A stretch of DNA of 64,000 nt from Pandoraea capi (GTDB taxonomy: Bacteria > Pseudomonadota > Gammaproteobacteria > Burkholderiales > Burkholderiaceae), in the NCBI RefSeq assembly GCF_902459735.1, contig NZ_CABPRV010000015.1:1-64000 (forward strand), in the 5' to 3' direction. How positions within the stretch are numbered: the stretch's first letter is position 1; each line of letters begins with the position of its first letter. Below, piece after piece: positions 25,333 to 33,897 of the stretch. The notes beneath the pieces are model-generated. The model was not told where the DNA came from. It searched no databases and saw only the letters and a list, made by a program, of their open reading frames with translations. Made by a program: the position numbers and the translations under genes.

Positions 25333-26966
25333 GCCACACTCTGCCCACGCCGCGCTCCCCGGACCGCGCCGACGACGTCGCACAAGCCGTGCAAGCCGCT
25401 CAAGCCGTGCAAGCTGCCCAGACGGCACAGCACGCCCTGGCGCGCTGGCGAGCAGGCACTTCCGTGGGCGAAACGGATGAAGTGAGCGCCGCAGTGAATC
25501 CGATGAGCAGCGTCGGCGAAATGCGCGGCATGGGTGATATGGGCGCTGCAACGGGCGTCGCATCGTCGCAATTGCCAAGCGACTTCGGGCGGGGCAGAAT
25601 TGACAGCGTCACGGATGTCTTCGATCGGGAGTCCACCTGGCTACGCGCCCGGTCGCAAGTCTCTCCCGCGACATCCGAGTCATCTGCGAGTCCGGCGTTT
25701 GCACGCCAGCGCCTTGAGCATCACCAGCATCACCAGCAACGCGAGAATTTCGGAACTTTCGAGTCTTTCGAACCTTTCGTGCAGTTGCCGGATCTGCGGC
25801 AGGAATTTCCGTCGCCGGCACTGCTGTCGTCTAATCGCTGGGCCCTGCCCACCCGTCGCGACATGACTGCATCCGGTGCCGATTCATCTGATTTCGACGA
25901 CGCCCGCCAAGGCCTGCAACGGCCGGCGTCCCCTTCGTCTGGCCGCATGAGCTGTCTCGGTGGTACCGGCAGCGTCGGCCTCGACGAAGCCGATCGCCTC
26001 GCTGCGCTACGCCGCTATGAGATCCTCGACACGCCGCCCGAACCCGCGTTCGACCGTATCGTGCGACTGGCGTCTCACGTGCTCGGCACACCGATCTCGC
26101 TCATCTCGCTGCTCGACGAGTCGCGTCAGTGGTTCAAGGCACGTCGCGGTATCGATGCAACACACACACCGCGCTCGATGGCCTTCTGTTCGCATGCGAT
26201 TCTCAGCGACGACGTGCTCGTCGTGCCCGATGCCCGTGCCGACCGGCGCTTTGCCGACAACCCGCTGGTCACGGGCGATCCGAACATCCGCTTCTACGCC
26301 GGCGCCCCGCTGCGCACGCCAGAAGGACATCGGCTCGGCACGTTGTGCGTGATCGACCGCCGTCCTCGCGATCTCGACGACGAGAAGCGCGCCCTGCTCG
26401 CCGATCTCTCCTCGCTCGTGGTCGACGAACTCGAACTCCGCCGCGTGAACCGGGTACTGGGCGACATGGCGATGCGCGACGGCCTGACAGGTCTGCTCAA
26501 CCGCCGGGCGTTCCTGATGCAGGCCGAGCGCCAGTTCGCCACCGCGCGCGCCCAGCAGCGCCGACTGTCGGTGCTGATGCTCGACATCGACCATTTCAAG
26601 ATCGTCAACGATACGTGGGGGCATGCTATCGGCGATCGCGTCATCGTCGAACTGACGCTGGTCTTGCGGGCGGCACTGCGCAAGAGTACTGTGATCGGCC
26701 GTCTGGGCGGCGAGGAATTCGCCATGCTGTTGCCCGAGGCCGATGCGCACCGTGCGACCCAGGCGGCCGAGCGCATGCTGAGTGCGATCAACGGCGCGAG
26801 CGTGCCGGGTCCGACCAGTGCGACCGGCCCCGTGCGGTTTTCCGCGAGCATCGGCGTGAGCAGCATCACCCCGGACGACGCCGACTTCGGCACGCTGCTG
26901 CAACGCGCTGACCGCGCGCTGTATGCGGCCAAGCAGGCCGGCCGCAACCGCGTGGCCGTGCTGTAA
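25329..26966 (+). CDS. GAF-domain diguanylate cyclase with long disordered N-terminus
   Basis: A 545-residue soluble protein. Residues 1-210 are low-complexity (an A-Q-A-V-Q-A-A repeat near 18-34, Met/Gly- and Ser-rich tracts, His/Gln-rich HHQHHQQ near 131-137) and have no known fold. Residues 216-370 are a GAF domain (EADRLAALRRYEILDTPPEPAFDRI is its usual entry; FCSHAIL, FYAGAPLRTPEGHRLGTLC). Residues 378-545 are GGDEF with LGGEEF at 459-464. The RxxD inhibitory site is absent (RKST instead), so it may lack product inhibition. ATGA overlap with the flavin reductase gene suggests one operon and supports ATG 25329, but the true start could lie later. Confidence 0.88.
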   Translation: MSHTLPTPRSPDRADDVAQAVQAAQAVQAAQTAQHALARWRAGTSVGETDEVSAAVNPMSSVGEMRGMGDMGAATGVASSQLPSDFGRGRIDSVTDVFDRESTWLRARSQVSPATSESSASPAFARQRLEHHQHHQQRENFGTFESFEPFVQLPDLRQEFPSPALLSSNRWALPTRRDMTASGADSSDFDDARQGLQRPASPSSGRMSCLGGTGSVGLDEADRLAALRRYEILDTPPEPAFDRIVRLASHVLGTPISLISLLDESRQWFKARRGIDATHTPRSMAFCSHAILSDDVLVVPDARADRRFADNPLVTGDPNIRFYAGAPLRTPEGHRLGTLCVIDRRPRDLDDEKRALLADLSSLVVDELELRRVNRVLGDMAMRDGLTGLLNRRAFLMQAERQFATARAQQRRLSVLMLDIDHFKIVNDTWGHAIGDRVIVELTLVLRAALRKSTVIGRLGGEEFAMLLPEADAHRATQAAERMLSAINGASVPGPTSATGPVRFSASIGVSSITPDDADFGTLLQRADRALYAAKQAGRNRVAVL

Positions 26967-26997
26967 CCCCCTACCGTACTGACGAATCGACGAAAGC

Positions 26998-27576
<579 letters not shown>

Positions 27577-27585
27577 GCGTCTGAA

Positions 27586-27622
27586 CCGATGCGCGACACC
27601 TGTCGACGCGCATCGGGTTTTT
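27586..27622 (+). terminator. Rho-independent terminator after the DUF1211 gene
   Basis: CCGATGCGCG / CGCGCATCGG with an 11-base loop, then GTTTTTA. Begins 10 bases after the stop. Confidence 0.85.
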
Positions 27623-27641
27623 ACGTAGTATCCGCTCCACT

Positions 27642-27860
27642 ATGCAAAACGTAACTTTTGAATTGACGGGCGAATTCGTCGCCCTGAACGACCTGCTTAA
27701 ACTCACCGGTGTCGTCGACTCCGGCGGCGCGGGCAAGGTCCTCGTGGCCAACGGCGAAGTCACGGTCGACGGCCAACTGGAAACGCGCAAGACCTGCAAG
27801 ATCCGCGCGGGTCAGACCGTCGCCGTGGGCGGAATCCGCATTCGCGTCAAGGCGGCCTGA
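27642..27860 (+). CDS. S4-domain RNA-binding protein (YbcJ type)
   Basis: A 72-residue protein that is a complete S4 RNA-binding fold: LNDLLKLTGVVDSGGAGKVLVANGEVTVDG (shown only in part: LNDLLKLTGV and VLVANGEVTVDG), TRKTCKIRAGQTV. It matches E. coli YbcJ in length and order. RNA target unknown. It follows the DUF1211 terminator by about 20 bases, so its promoter must overlap that terminator or transcription reads through. Confidence 0.88.
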   Translation: MQNVTFELTGEFVALNDLLKLTGVVDSGGAGKVLVANGEVTVDGQLETRKTCKIRAGQTVAVGGIRIRVKAA

Positions 27861-28092
27861 GCGCGCGCTCAGGCCAACCGGCGGGAAAGTCTCGCGAAGG
27901 TCGCTCAATACCGTCCACCGACCGCTTTTCTTCCGTCTGTCGTATTGCCCGGGACGCCATCGTCACTTGTCGTCTCCCGGTTTCTCCCACGTGAGCCTGC
28001 CCCCGCAGGTCGCTATACTTGAAAGCGATTTTGGCGTGTCAGCCCCAGTCACACCCGACAATGTCCTCAGGACGTCCGAGGAGGTCCGCTCG
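27861..28092 (+). other. Leader region of the PAS-PAS-GAF-GGDEF-EAL gene
   Basis: About 230 bases with an open but non-conserved frame. No terminator is seen after the S4 gene, so read-through is possible. Confidence 0.3.
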
Positions 28093-30723
28093 ATGGTCGC
28101 GCCCGGTTCACCGTCCGCCGTCGGCGCCACACCGGCGCCGGGGCGCGAAGCGTTGCTCGAAGCACTCGACCGCTCGCTGGGCATGCTCACGCTCACGCCG
28201 GATGGCACCGTCGTCGATGTCAACGACAAACTCCTCGGTGTCTTCGGGTACACACGCGACGCGCTGATCGGCAAACGCCACGCCATGCTGTGCGATCCGC
28301 TCGACGACACCTGCGGCGACGCACTCGCACAAGTCGTCAGCACCCGACGCTCGCACACCGATCAGGTACGGCGCCTTCGCCGCGACGGCAGCGCGCTCTG
28401 GCTCGAAGCCACCTACAACCCCGTATTCGACGACGACGGCAATCTCACGTACGTGATCAAGTTCGCCGTGGACGTGACCGAGCGCGTGGCGCGCCAGGCC
28501 GCCGACGACGCCCGTCTGCACCTGCTCTCGCTCGGCGTCGACGAGACGGACAACGCAGTGCTCATCACCGACGCACAGGGCAGCGTCTGTTACGTGAATG
28601 CAGGCTTTACGCGCATGCTCGGCTATGCCGCGAGCGAGGTGCTCGGCAAATTGGCGCATGCCCCGTTCGCCGATGCCCCGTTGGGCGAGTTCGCCGACGA
28701 CACGTCGGCGCTCGACATCCGGCAGGCGCTCTCAGGGTGTCTGGTGGCCGCCCGCGACGGCCGCAGTTGCCATTGCGAAGTGCTCGTACGGACCGCGCAG
28801 CGTCAGCCGCTGTGGGTCTCCGTTGTCACGAACCCGATTCTGGATGCCCACGGCAAGCTCGTGAATGCCGTGGTGCTGTTCACCGACATCACGCAATCGA
28901 AGATTCAGGAAGTGTTGCAGCACAAGGCGCTGGCCGCGATGGTGCGCGATGCGCCGCTCGTGGAAGTGCTCACGCTCGTGTGCCGCGAACTGGAGCAGAT
29001 CGCCCCCGAGGTCATAGCCTCGGTCGTGCGGGTCGACGCCGAGGGCCGGTTGCGCCCGCAAGCCGGGCCAAGTCTGCCCGCGCAATACCATAAGACGATC
29101 GACGGCGTCGCCATCGGGCCTAACGTGGGCACCTGCGGCACGGCCGCCTTTCTGGCGCGCCCCGTCATCGTGACCGACATTGCGAACGACCCGCGCTGGG
29201 CCGATTTCCGGGAGATGGCCGCCGAGTTCGGCCTGGCGGCGTCATGGGCGATGCCGATCATTGCGAACGACGGGCGGGTGCTCGGCGTGCTGGCGTTCTA
29301 TTACCGCACCGTGCGCGGCCCGAATGCGCTGCACGAGCGTCTGGTCGACGTGTGCGTGCATCTCTGCAAACTCGCCTTCGAGCGCGACGAATCGCGCACG
29401 CGTATTCGTCAACTGGCGTTCTCCGACAGCCTGACCGGCCTGCCCAACCGCAGCATGCTCGGCGTGCTCGCCGCGCAGGCCATCGCCAGCGCGACGGAAT
29501 TGAACACGCGCATGGCCGTCATCTTCATCGATCTGGACCGCTTCAAGCAGGTCAACGACTCGCTCGGGCATCAGGCGGGAGACGTACTGCTGCGCACGAT
29601 CGCGCAGCGTCTGCGCCGGGCGCTACGCGGTGCCGACATCGTCGCGCGACTCTCGGGCGACGAGTTCGTGGCCGTGCTCACGGAGTGCGACCCGGAGCGG
29701 CTCGACATCGCCATCGAACGCATGCGCAGCGCCCTCACGGCGCCGTGCCAGATCGGAGGGGTGACGCTGGTCCCGTCGGGCAGCTTCGGCATCAGCCTGT
29801 TTCCGAATCACGGTCGCGAATTCGACCTGCTGCTGCAACATGCCGACATGGCGATGTATCAGGCAAAGATGACAAGCCCGGGCAGCGTGCGCTTCTACAG
29901 CGAAGACATGAATATCCACGCGCAGGAGCGCCTCGAACTCGAGACCGCCATGCGCGACGCCCTGCGTCTGGGTAAGCTCGAACTCTTCTATCAGCCGCAG
30001 ATCAATCTGCTCGACGACTCGGTGTACGGGGCGGAAGCGCTCACTCGCTGGAAACACCCGCAACACGGTGACGTGCCGCCGTCGCGCTTCATCGCGCTTG
30101 CGGAAGAATGCGGACTGATCGGCGAACTTGGAATATGGACGCTGCACGAGTCGTGCCGTCAACTGGCGGACTGGCGGCGGCGCGGCATCGGTATCAGCAA
30201 TGTGTCGGTCAACCTGTCACCGACCAATTTCCACGACCACGATCTGCCGCGCACGATTGCAGAGGCGCTGGCCGATCACGAGTTGCCGCCGTCGTGCCTG
30301 GCCATCGAAATCACGGAAAGCGTGCTGATGGACCACAACCCGAGCACTTTGCGCATCATCGAGGAAGTCCACAACCTGGGCGTGCGTCTCTCGATGGACG
30401 ATTTCGGCACCGGCTATTCGAGCCTGGGGTATCTGCGGCGTCTGCCGGTTTCGGAACTGAAGCTCGATCGCAGCTTCGTCCATGACATCACGCGCGATGA
30501 AACGGTGCGCGCGCTGACCAATGCCATCATCAGCATCGGCCGTAACCTGCATCTCACCGTGGTCGCGGAAGGCGTGGAAGATGAAGCCCAGCGCGATCTG
30601 CTGGTCGCACAGGGCTATCGCGTCGCACAAGGCTATCTGTTCTCGCCTGCGCTATCGGCCGACGGTATCGAGCATTGGCTTGAGCAATGGTCTGCGCGTC
30701 GGCATACGGCTCACCCGGCCTGA
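28093..30723 (+). CDS. DosP-like PAS-PAS-GAF-GGDEF-EAL protein, probable c-di-GMP phosphodiesterase
   Basis: An 876-residue soluble protein. PAS1 is at about 22-130 (LDRSLGMLTLTPDG, GYTRDALIGKRHAML), PAS2 at 142-268 (ETDNAVLITDAQG, GYAASEVLGK), a DosP-like GAF at 290-415 (ASWAMPI, GVLAFYY), GGDEF at 435-600 and EAL at 615-870. The GGDEF site is degenerate (LSGDEF, 520-525), so cyclase activity is doubtful, while the EAL motifs EALTRW, EITES and DDFGTGYSSLGYL are present. The order matches oxygen-sensing DosP, but heme ligands cannot be confirmed from sequence. ATG 28093 has GAGGAGG nine bases upstream, which fixes the start. It may instead respond to another ligand. Confidence 0.93.
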   Translation: MVAPGSPSAVGATPAPGREALLEALDRSLGMLTLTPDGTVVDVNDKLLGVFGYTRDALIGKRHAMLCDPLDDTCGDALAQVVSTRRSHTDQVRRLRRDGSALWLEATYNPVFDDDGNLTYVIKFAVDVTERVARQAADDARLHLLSLGVDETDNAVLITDAQGSVCYVNAGFTRMLGYAASEVLGKLAHAPFADAPLGEFADDTSALDIRQALSGCLVAARDGRSCHCEVLVRTAQRQPLWVSVVTNPILDAHGKLVNAVVLFTDITQSKIQEVLQHKALAAMVRDAPLVEVLTLVCRELEQIAPEVIASVVRVDAEGRLRPQAGPSLPAQYHKTIDGVAIGPNVGTCGTAAFLARPVIVTDIANDPRWADFREMAAEFGLAASWAMPIIANDGRVLGVLAFYYRTVRGPNALHERLVDVCVHLCKLAFERDESRTRIRQLAFSDSLTGLPNRSMLGVLAAQAIASATELNTRMAVIFIDLDRFKQVNDSLGHQAGDVLLRTIAQRLRRALRGADIVARLSGDEFVAVLTECDPERLDIAIERMRSALTAPCQIGGVTLVPSGSFGISLFPNHGREFDLLLQHADMAMYQAKMTSPGSVRFYSEDMNIHAQERLELETAMRDALRLGKLELFYQPQINLLDDSVYGAEALTRWKHPQHGDVPPSRFIALAEECGLIGELGIWTLHESCRQLADWRRRGIGISNVSVNLSPTNFHDHDLPRTIAEALADHELPPSCLAIEITESVLMDHNPSTLRIIEEVHNLGVRLSMDDFGTGYSSLGYLRRLPVSELKLDRSFVHDITRDETVRALTNAIISIGRNLHLTVVAEGVEDEAQRDLLVAQGYRVAQGYLFSPALSADGIEHWLEQWSARRHTAHPA

Positions 30724-30792
30724 GTTCGAGGGCTCCCGATGGATTTCGGCGCGCCGCGCTCCGGATTCATCCGCTGAACGCCAAGCGCCAAT

Positions 30793-31026
30793 TCAAGGTG
30801 CCAGCCCCAATTCCATTTGATGCAGGGCCGTCTCGATCGCCTGACTTTGCTCGCCATTGAGGGCGTCGGCGGCAACGCTCGTCTCTCGACGATAGATCAT
30901 CTCGCCATAAACATTCGCCAACGCGCGTGCCGACGGGCAGAGCGACAGGTTGCTGTCGGCAGCCTGATGGCTTGTCCAGTAATTGATCGCCTGTTCGATG
31001 TCGGCGATGGAGTAGTTGGCTTTCAT
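30793..31026 (-). CDS. DUF3717 protein, possibly SOS-controlled
   Basis: A 77-residue protein matching DUF3717: the N-terminal YSIADIEQAINYWTSHQ, then LCPSARALANVYGEMIY, which are the family's two conserved blocks. It is helical, soluble and of unknown function. Typical members are about 70 residues, so it is complete. It is a single-gene unit; a highly symmetric LexA-like box 31 bases upstream of the ATG is in a typical operator position. Confidence 0.85.
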   Translation of the reverse strand: MKANYSIADIEQAINYWTSHQAADSNLSLCPSARALANVYGEMIYRRETSVAADALNGEQSQAIETALHQMELGLAP

Positions 31027-31336
31027 GGGATATCGTGTCTCGCCGTGGAGTGAATACTGTAATTATATACAGTATTCAGGGAGTCTGAGAATGCCTGCAT
31101 ATCTGCATGGCACATGAAGCGCCTCGACGTCGATTCTCCAGTGCACGTTTCGGAACTGCAACACTTGATGCAGGAGAAGTGACTTCAGCTTGTGTCACAT
31201 CACGAATAACACCATACAAATCAAAAAGTTATCGGATCCGGCACGATATTGGCTTCTGGTTGCGGGAAACGTTGCACGATGCGCCATGCGCTTCGATGCA
31301 ATGCCCCTCTCAACGATTGCCCCGACGGAGCCCATC
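31027..31336. other. Intergenic with LexA-like box
   Basis: AT-richer stretch. It holds the promoter/operator of the DUF3717 gene (31057-31072) and the leader of the next gene on the plus strand. No other gene is supported. Confidence 0.4.
31057..31072. promoter_or_regulatory. Highly symmetric LexA-like SOS box
   Basis: CTGT, eight AT-only bases, ACAG. Symmetry extends outward to GAATACTGT / ACAGTATTC (31052-31077). The outer TA bases match the full TACTGT...ACAGTA LexA consensus. Best of the three sites in the window. Confidence 0.75.
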
Positions 31337-31819
31337 ATGCCGCCGAGACACGTCACACCGCCTTGCCACGACCTTCAACGCATCCGGTCGACGGCCGCTG
31401 ACCCAACCGCTGTTGCCGAATGGCGGCGCGTCGACCTTATGGGCGTCCTCGCCATCCTCATACTCGGTCTTCTGGCACTGAGCGCATCGCCACTTGCCCG
31501 AGCGCAGTCGATGCCGCCTGCCTCCGCCACACCCGTCGACGCATTTCATCAACCGTGTGTGGCCGTTCGGGCGATGCCGAACGCGCCGATCCCGGACAAG
31601 CGCCCCGCCATCACATCCGCCATGTCCGCCACGTTCACGGGCCAACCGGTGCACAAGTGGCACGTCGACCTCGACAACCGGTGTGCCACGCCGCCCGCCT
31701 TCGCGCCGACGCGCGACGTCGACTCGACATCCATCTGGTATGTCGATGCACCGGAGCGATACCCCGGCATGTCGCAGCGACGCCCGGGCGCGCTCACCTT
31801 GCATGGCGTGACGTCCTGA
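31337..31819 (+). CDS. Hypothetical exported or membrane-anchored protein
   Basis: About 160 residues, not recognised. A hydrophobic stretch (GVLAILILGLLALSASPLA, about residues 36-54) preceded by WRRVD and followed by RAQ suggests a signal peptide with a long n-region or a membrane anchor. The rest has two cysteines (QPCVAV, NRCATPP) and is proline-rich. ATG 31337 has GGAG upstream; ATG 31439, which starts the hydrophobic segment, is the alternative. A gene probably real by position, but codon evidence is weak. Confidence 0.45.
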   Translation: MPPRHVTPPCHDLQRIRSTAADPTAVAEWRRVDLMGVLAILILGLLALSASPLARAQSMPPASATPVDAFHQPCVAVRAMPNAPIPDKRPAITSAMSATFTGQPVHKWHVDLDNRCATPPAFAPTRDVDSTSIWYVDAPERYPGMSQRRPGALTLHGVTS

Positions 31820-31907
31820 GCGATTGGCCATCACGTTTGCTATGCTGCGGCTTTCGCGTGTCGTCCCCATCGATTTCCGACACGCCTACCGCCTCTCATG
31901 AATCGCA

Positions 31908-32228
31908 ATGTCCGCCAATACCCCTGAGCCTCGAGACACCGCCAACAAAGCCCGTCAAACCAAACCGGCCGCCGTCGACGTCACACCGCCGCCGCCGGGC
32001 GCCACGCCGCTCGCGTGGATCGGGCTGCTCGCCGCGGCCGCCTGGGTCCTCAAGAGTCCGAACCCCACCTGGGGTGTCGGGGTACTGTGCCTTTGTGCGG
32101 GATTGATCTCGTCGTTCGGTGCACGCCACCGCGCACGCGCCCCGTGGCCCGCCTTCTTCACGGGACTGTTGCCTGTCGGTGTTGCGCTGTTCTTCGCCCT
32201 GCTGATGCTGCGTCCACTGTTTCGGTGA
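31908..32228 (+). CDS. Small membrane protein, 106 aa
   Basis: An unrecognised protein with a Pro/Thr-rich cytoplasmic N-terminus (about 1-32) and three likely hydrophobic segments (PLAWIGLLAAAAWVL, WGVGVLCLCAGLISSF, FFTGLLPVGVALFFALLML). Hydrophobic segments close together suggest an inner-membrane protein with no catalytic site. ATG 31908 has no strong RBS. Same strand as the preceding gene, with a gap of 88 bases. Confidence 0.6.
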   Translation: MSANTPEPRDTANKARQTKPAAVDVTPPPPGATPLAWIGLLAAAAWVLKSPNPTWGVGVLCLCAGLISSFGARHRARAPWPAFFTGLLPVGVALFFALLMLRPLFR

Positions 32229-32647
32229 CACGTCACACAGGGGTCACGCCGCTGACATCGCGGCGAATCCCTGTCGTCCCCTTAAAGTTACCCACAGCTT
32301 CTGTGGATAACCCACTGGATAACCTCACACCACCCTCGCAGAACGCCCGCCGTTACACGCTGTCAAGAGGATTGCCCGTTTCAGCGTCAGCATTGGACAA
32401 ATTTATTGGGCTTGACGTTTGCCACCGCTTCTGGCTCGTTTCCGGGTCACGTCGACCCTGCTTCCAGACAGCCTTGTCACAGCTTTGACACGCCACGAAT
32501 CGGCGCGAAACAGCACGAGATGCTGCCAACCGCTCCCTGCCGGTTCACGGCTCGGGTGCCCGGCATCGCGTGCACGGGAGGGTTCGCAGCACAAGGGAAA
32601 CGGCCTATGATAGAGACATGCGACACCTCGCGAGGAGAACGTCTCGT
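32229..32647. other. Intergenic region, no gene
   Basis: About 420 bases with no supported gene. It holds an inverted pair of DnaA-box-like sites (32286-32311), listed separately. Near 32632-32638 is the GAGGAGA Shine-Dalgarno of the next gene. Confidence 0.4.
32286..32311. repeat. Inverted pair of DnaA-box-like 9-mers
   Basis: GTTACCCACAG-CTT-CTGTGGATAAC: 11-base arms with one mismatch. The right arm contains TGTGGATAA, the exact complement of the TTATCCACA DnaA box; the left arm TTACCCACA differs by one base. A third partial TGGATAAC follows at 32316-32323. Not a chromosomal origin by context (no dnaA, dnaN, gidA or parAB). It may be a DnaA-titration site or a transcriptional element. Confidence 0.5.
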
Positions 32648-32974
32648 ATGACCCAATCCGACAAGCCGTCCGTCAACGCCACGCCAGCAGACGCCCGAAC
32701 CGATACGCTCGACACATCGGTAACGGAAGCCGAACGCGTCCATCTGGACGAATTGCTCGCGCGACACTCGGTCACCGAAACCGTCGACCGGGCCTCCGTC
32801 ATCGATCTGATCAAGCGGCTGCGCGAACCCGATGTGCAGACCTCGGAAGATCGCGATCGTGTCGTGAAGGAAAGCCGGTTGTGGAAGGAAGTCTCGCACC
32901 GCGATACCGCCATGTCCCTGCTGAACTCGCTGGCCCAGATGGCCCCGATCTTCCTCAACCAGATTCACTGGTGA
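32648..32974 (+). CDS. Conserved-looking hypothetical protein, 108 aa
   Basis: A soluble acidic protein of unknown function with charged helices: VTEAERVHLDELLARHSV, DRASVIDLIKRLREPD, RLWKEVSHRDTAMSLLNSLAQM. ATG 32648 is supported by GAGGAGA ten bases upstream; the longer frame starting at 32570 would begin before it without RBS. It stands 186 bases before the rubredoxin gene, same strand. No domain was recognised. Confidence 0.6.
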   Translation: MTQSDKPSVNATPADARTDTLDTSVTEAERVHLDELLARHSVTETVDRASVIDLIKRLREPDVQTSEDRDRVVKESRLWKEVSHRDTAMSLLNSLAQMAPIFLNQIHW

Positions 32975-33160
32975 CGGTTGCCGCGCCGGCGTCTGCCGGC
33001 GCATCCCCTGCCGTTGCGTCGCGGCGCGCCACTGGCATTTCCCCTTCGATCCATTGATCTGGATTAACTTTGCGCACCGGCGCCGGTTCGCAAACAGGAC
33101 GATGTCGCGCGCGTGCCTTACAATGCGGGTCGCCCAAGTTTTCCCTGATGAATCGACATC

Positions 33161-33355
33161 ATGACCACCACGCTGGACACCCCCACTGAATTCAAGAGCT
33201 GGATTTGCCTGATTTGCGGCTGGATCTATAACGAAGCCGAAGGCGCGCCGGACGACGGCCTCGCCCCCGGCACGCGCTGGGCCGACGTGCCCGCCGACTG
33301 GCGCTGCCCGGAGTGCGACGTGTCGAAGGAAGATTTCGCGCTGTCGGAGTTCTGA
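33161..33355 (+). CDS. Rubredoxin
   Basis: A 64-residue iron protein. The two Fe ligands pairs are C-x2-C in WICLICGWIYNE (about 16-27) and C-x2-C in WRCPECDVSKEDF (about 48-60), with GLAPGTRWADVPADW between. It carries electrons, for example to alkane hydroxylases or oxidases; no such partner is encoded nearby. ATG 33161 is preceded by no clear RBS but fits the family length. Confidence 0.93.
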   Translation: MTTTLDTPTEFKSWICLICGWIYNEAEGAPDDGLAPGTRWADVPADWRCPECDVSKEDFALSEF

Positions 33356-33475
33356 CACGAGACGGCGTTGCCCGGCCCGGGCGCGTCGGCTATGCCCTCC
33401 CCCCCGCGCTCGGGATGATGCCGCGATATCCGTCAAATATCTGCGCCGCCTGCGGTTCGGCTCGCAGACACGGCA

Positions 33476-33733
33476 TCAGTGATGCCAGCCCCACCCACGG
33501 CCACGGCCCCATCCGCGGTGATAGCCGCCTCCGTAGTACCCCCCGCCCGACACGCCGAACGTGACGACCGGCGCCGGCGCCACGGCATAGCCCGGCGCGT
33601 AGTAACCAGGCGCGTAGTCGTATCCGCTGTAATATCCGCCGCCGTATGCGGGCGCCCCGTAAGGCACCGCCACACAACCGCCCAACAGTAAGGCGACGGC
33701 AGCGCCGCCGGCCAGCATGAGTGTGCTTTTCAC
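33476..33733 (-). CDS. Gly/Tyr-rich outer-membrane-type lipoprotein
   Basis: About 85 residues starting at GTG 33733 (GGAGA six bases upstream). The signal peptide VKSTLMLAGGAAVALLLGGC has a lipobox LGGC. The mature part is rich in Gly and Tyr with repeats such as YGGGYY, GYDYAPGYY, APGYAV and HRGWGRGRGWGW. Such small repeats resemble YXWGXW-type or glycine-rich surface lipoproteins. No function known. Confidence 0.7.
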   Translation of the reverse strand: MKSTLMLAGGAAVALLLGGCVAVPYGAPAYGGGYYSGYDYAPGYYAPGYAVAPAPVVTFGVSGGGYYGGGYHRGWGRGRGWGWHH

Positions 33734-33897
33734 GATGATGTCTCCTGCACGAACTATTCGGATCCTGCGTGACGAAGCATTCGCCACGCCTGCTTGATCC
33801 ATTAGACATGCGGGTTCCCGTGAAATGCGGGGAAAGGACTCGCTCTTTGGTTACCAAACGTGACATTGGTAACCGCAGCGAAACTGGATTGGCGGGC

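Noticed and set aside
32286-32323. Chromosomal replication origin
   Set aside because: Only two or three boxes, no dnaA/dnaN/gidA/parAB and no AT-rich unwinding element next to them.
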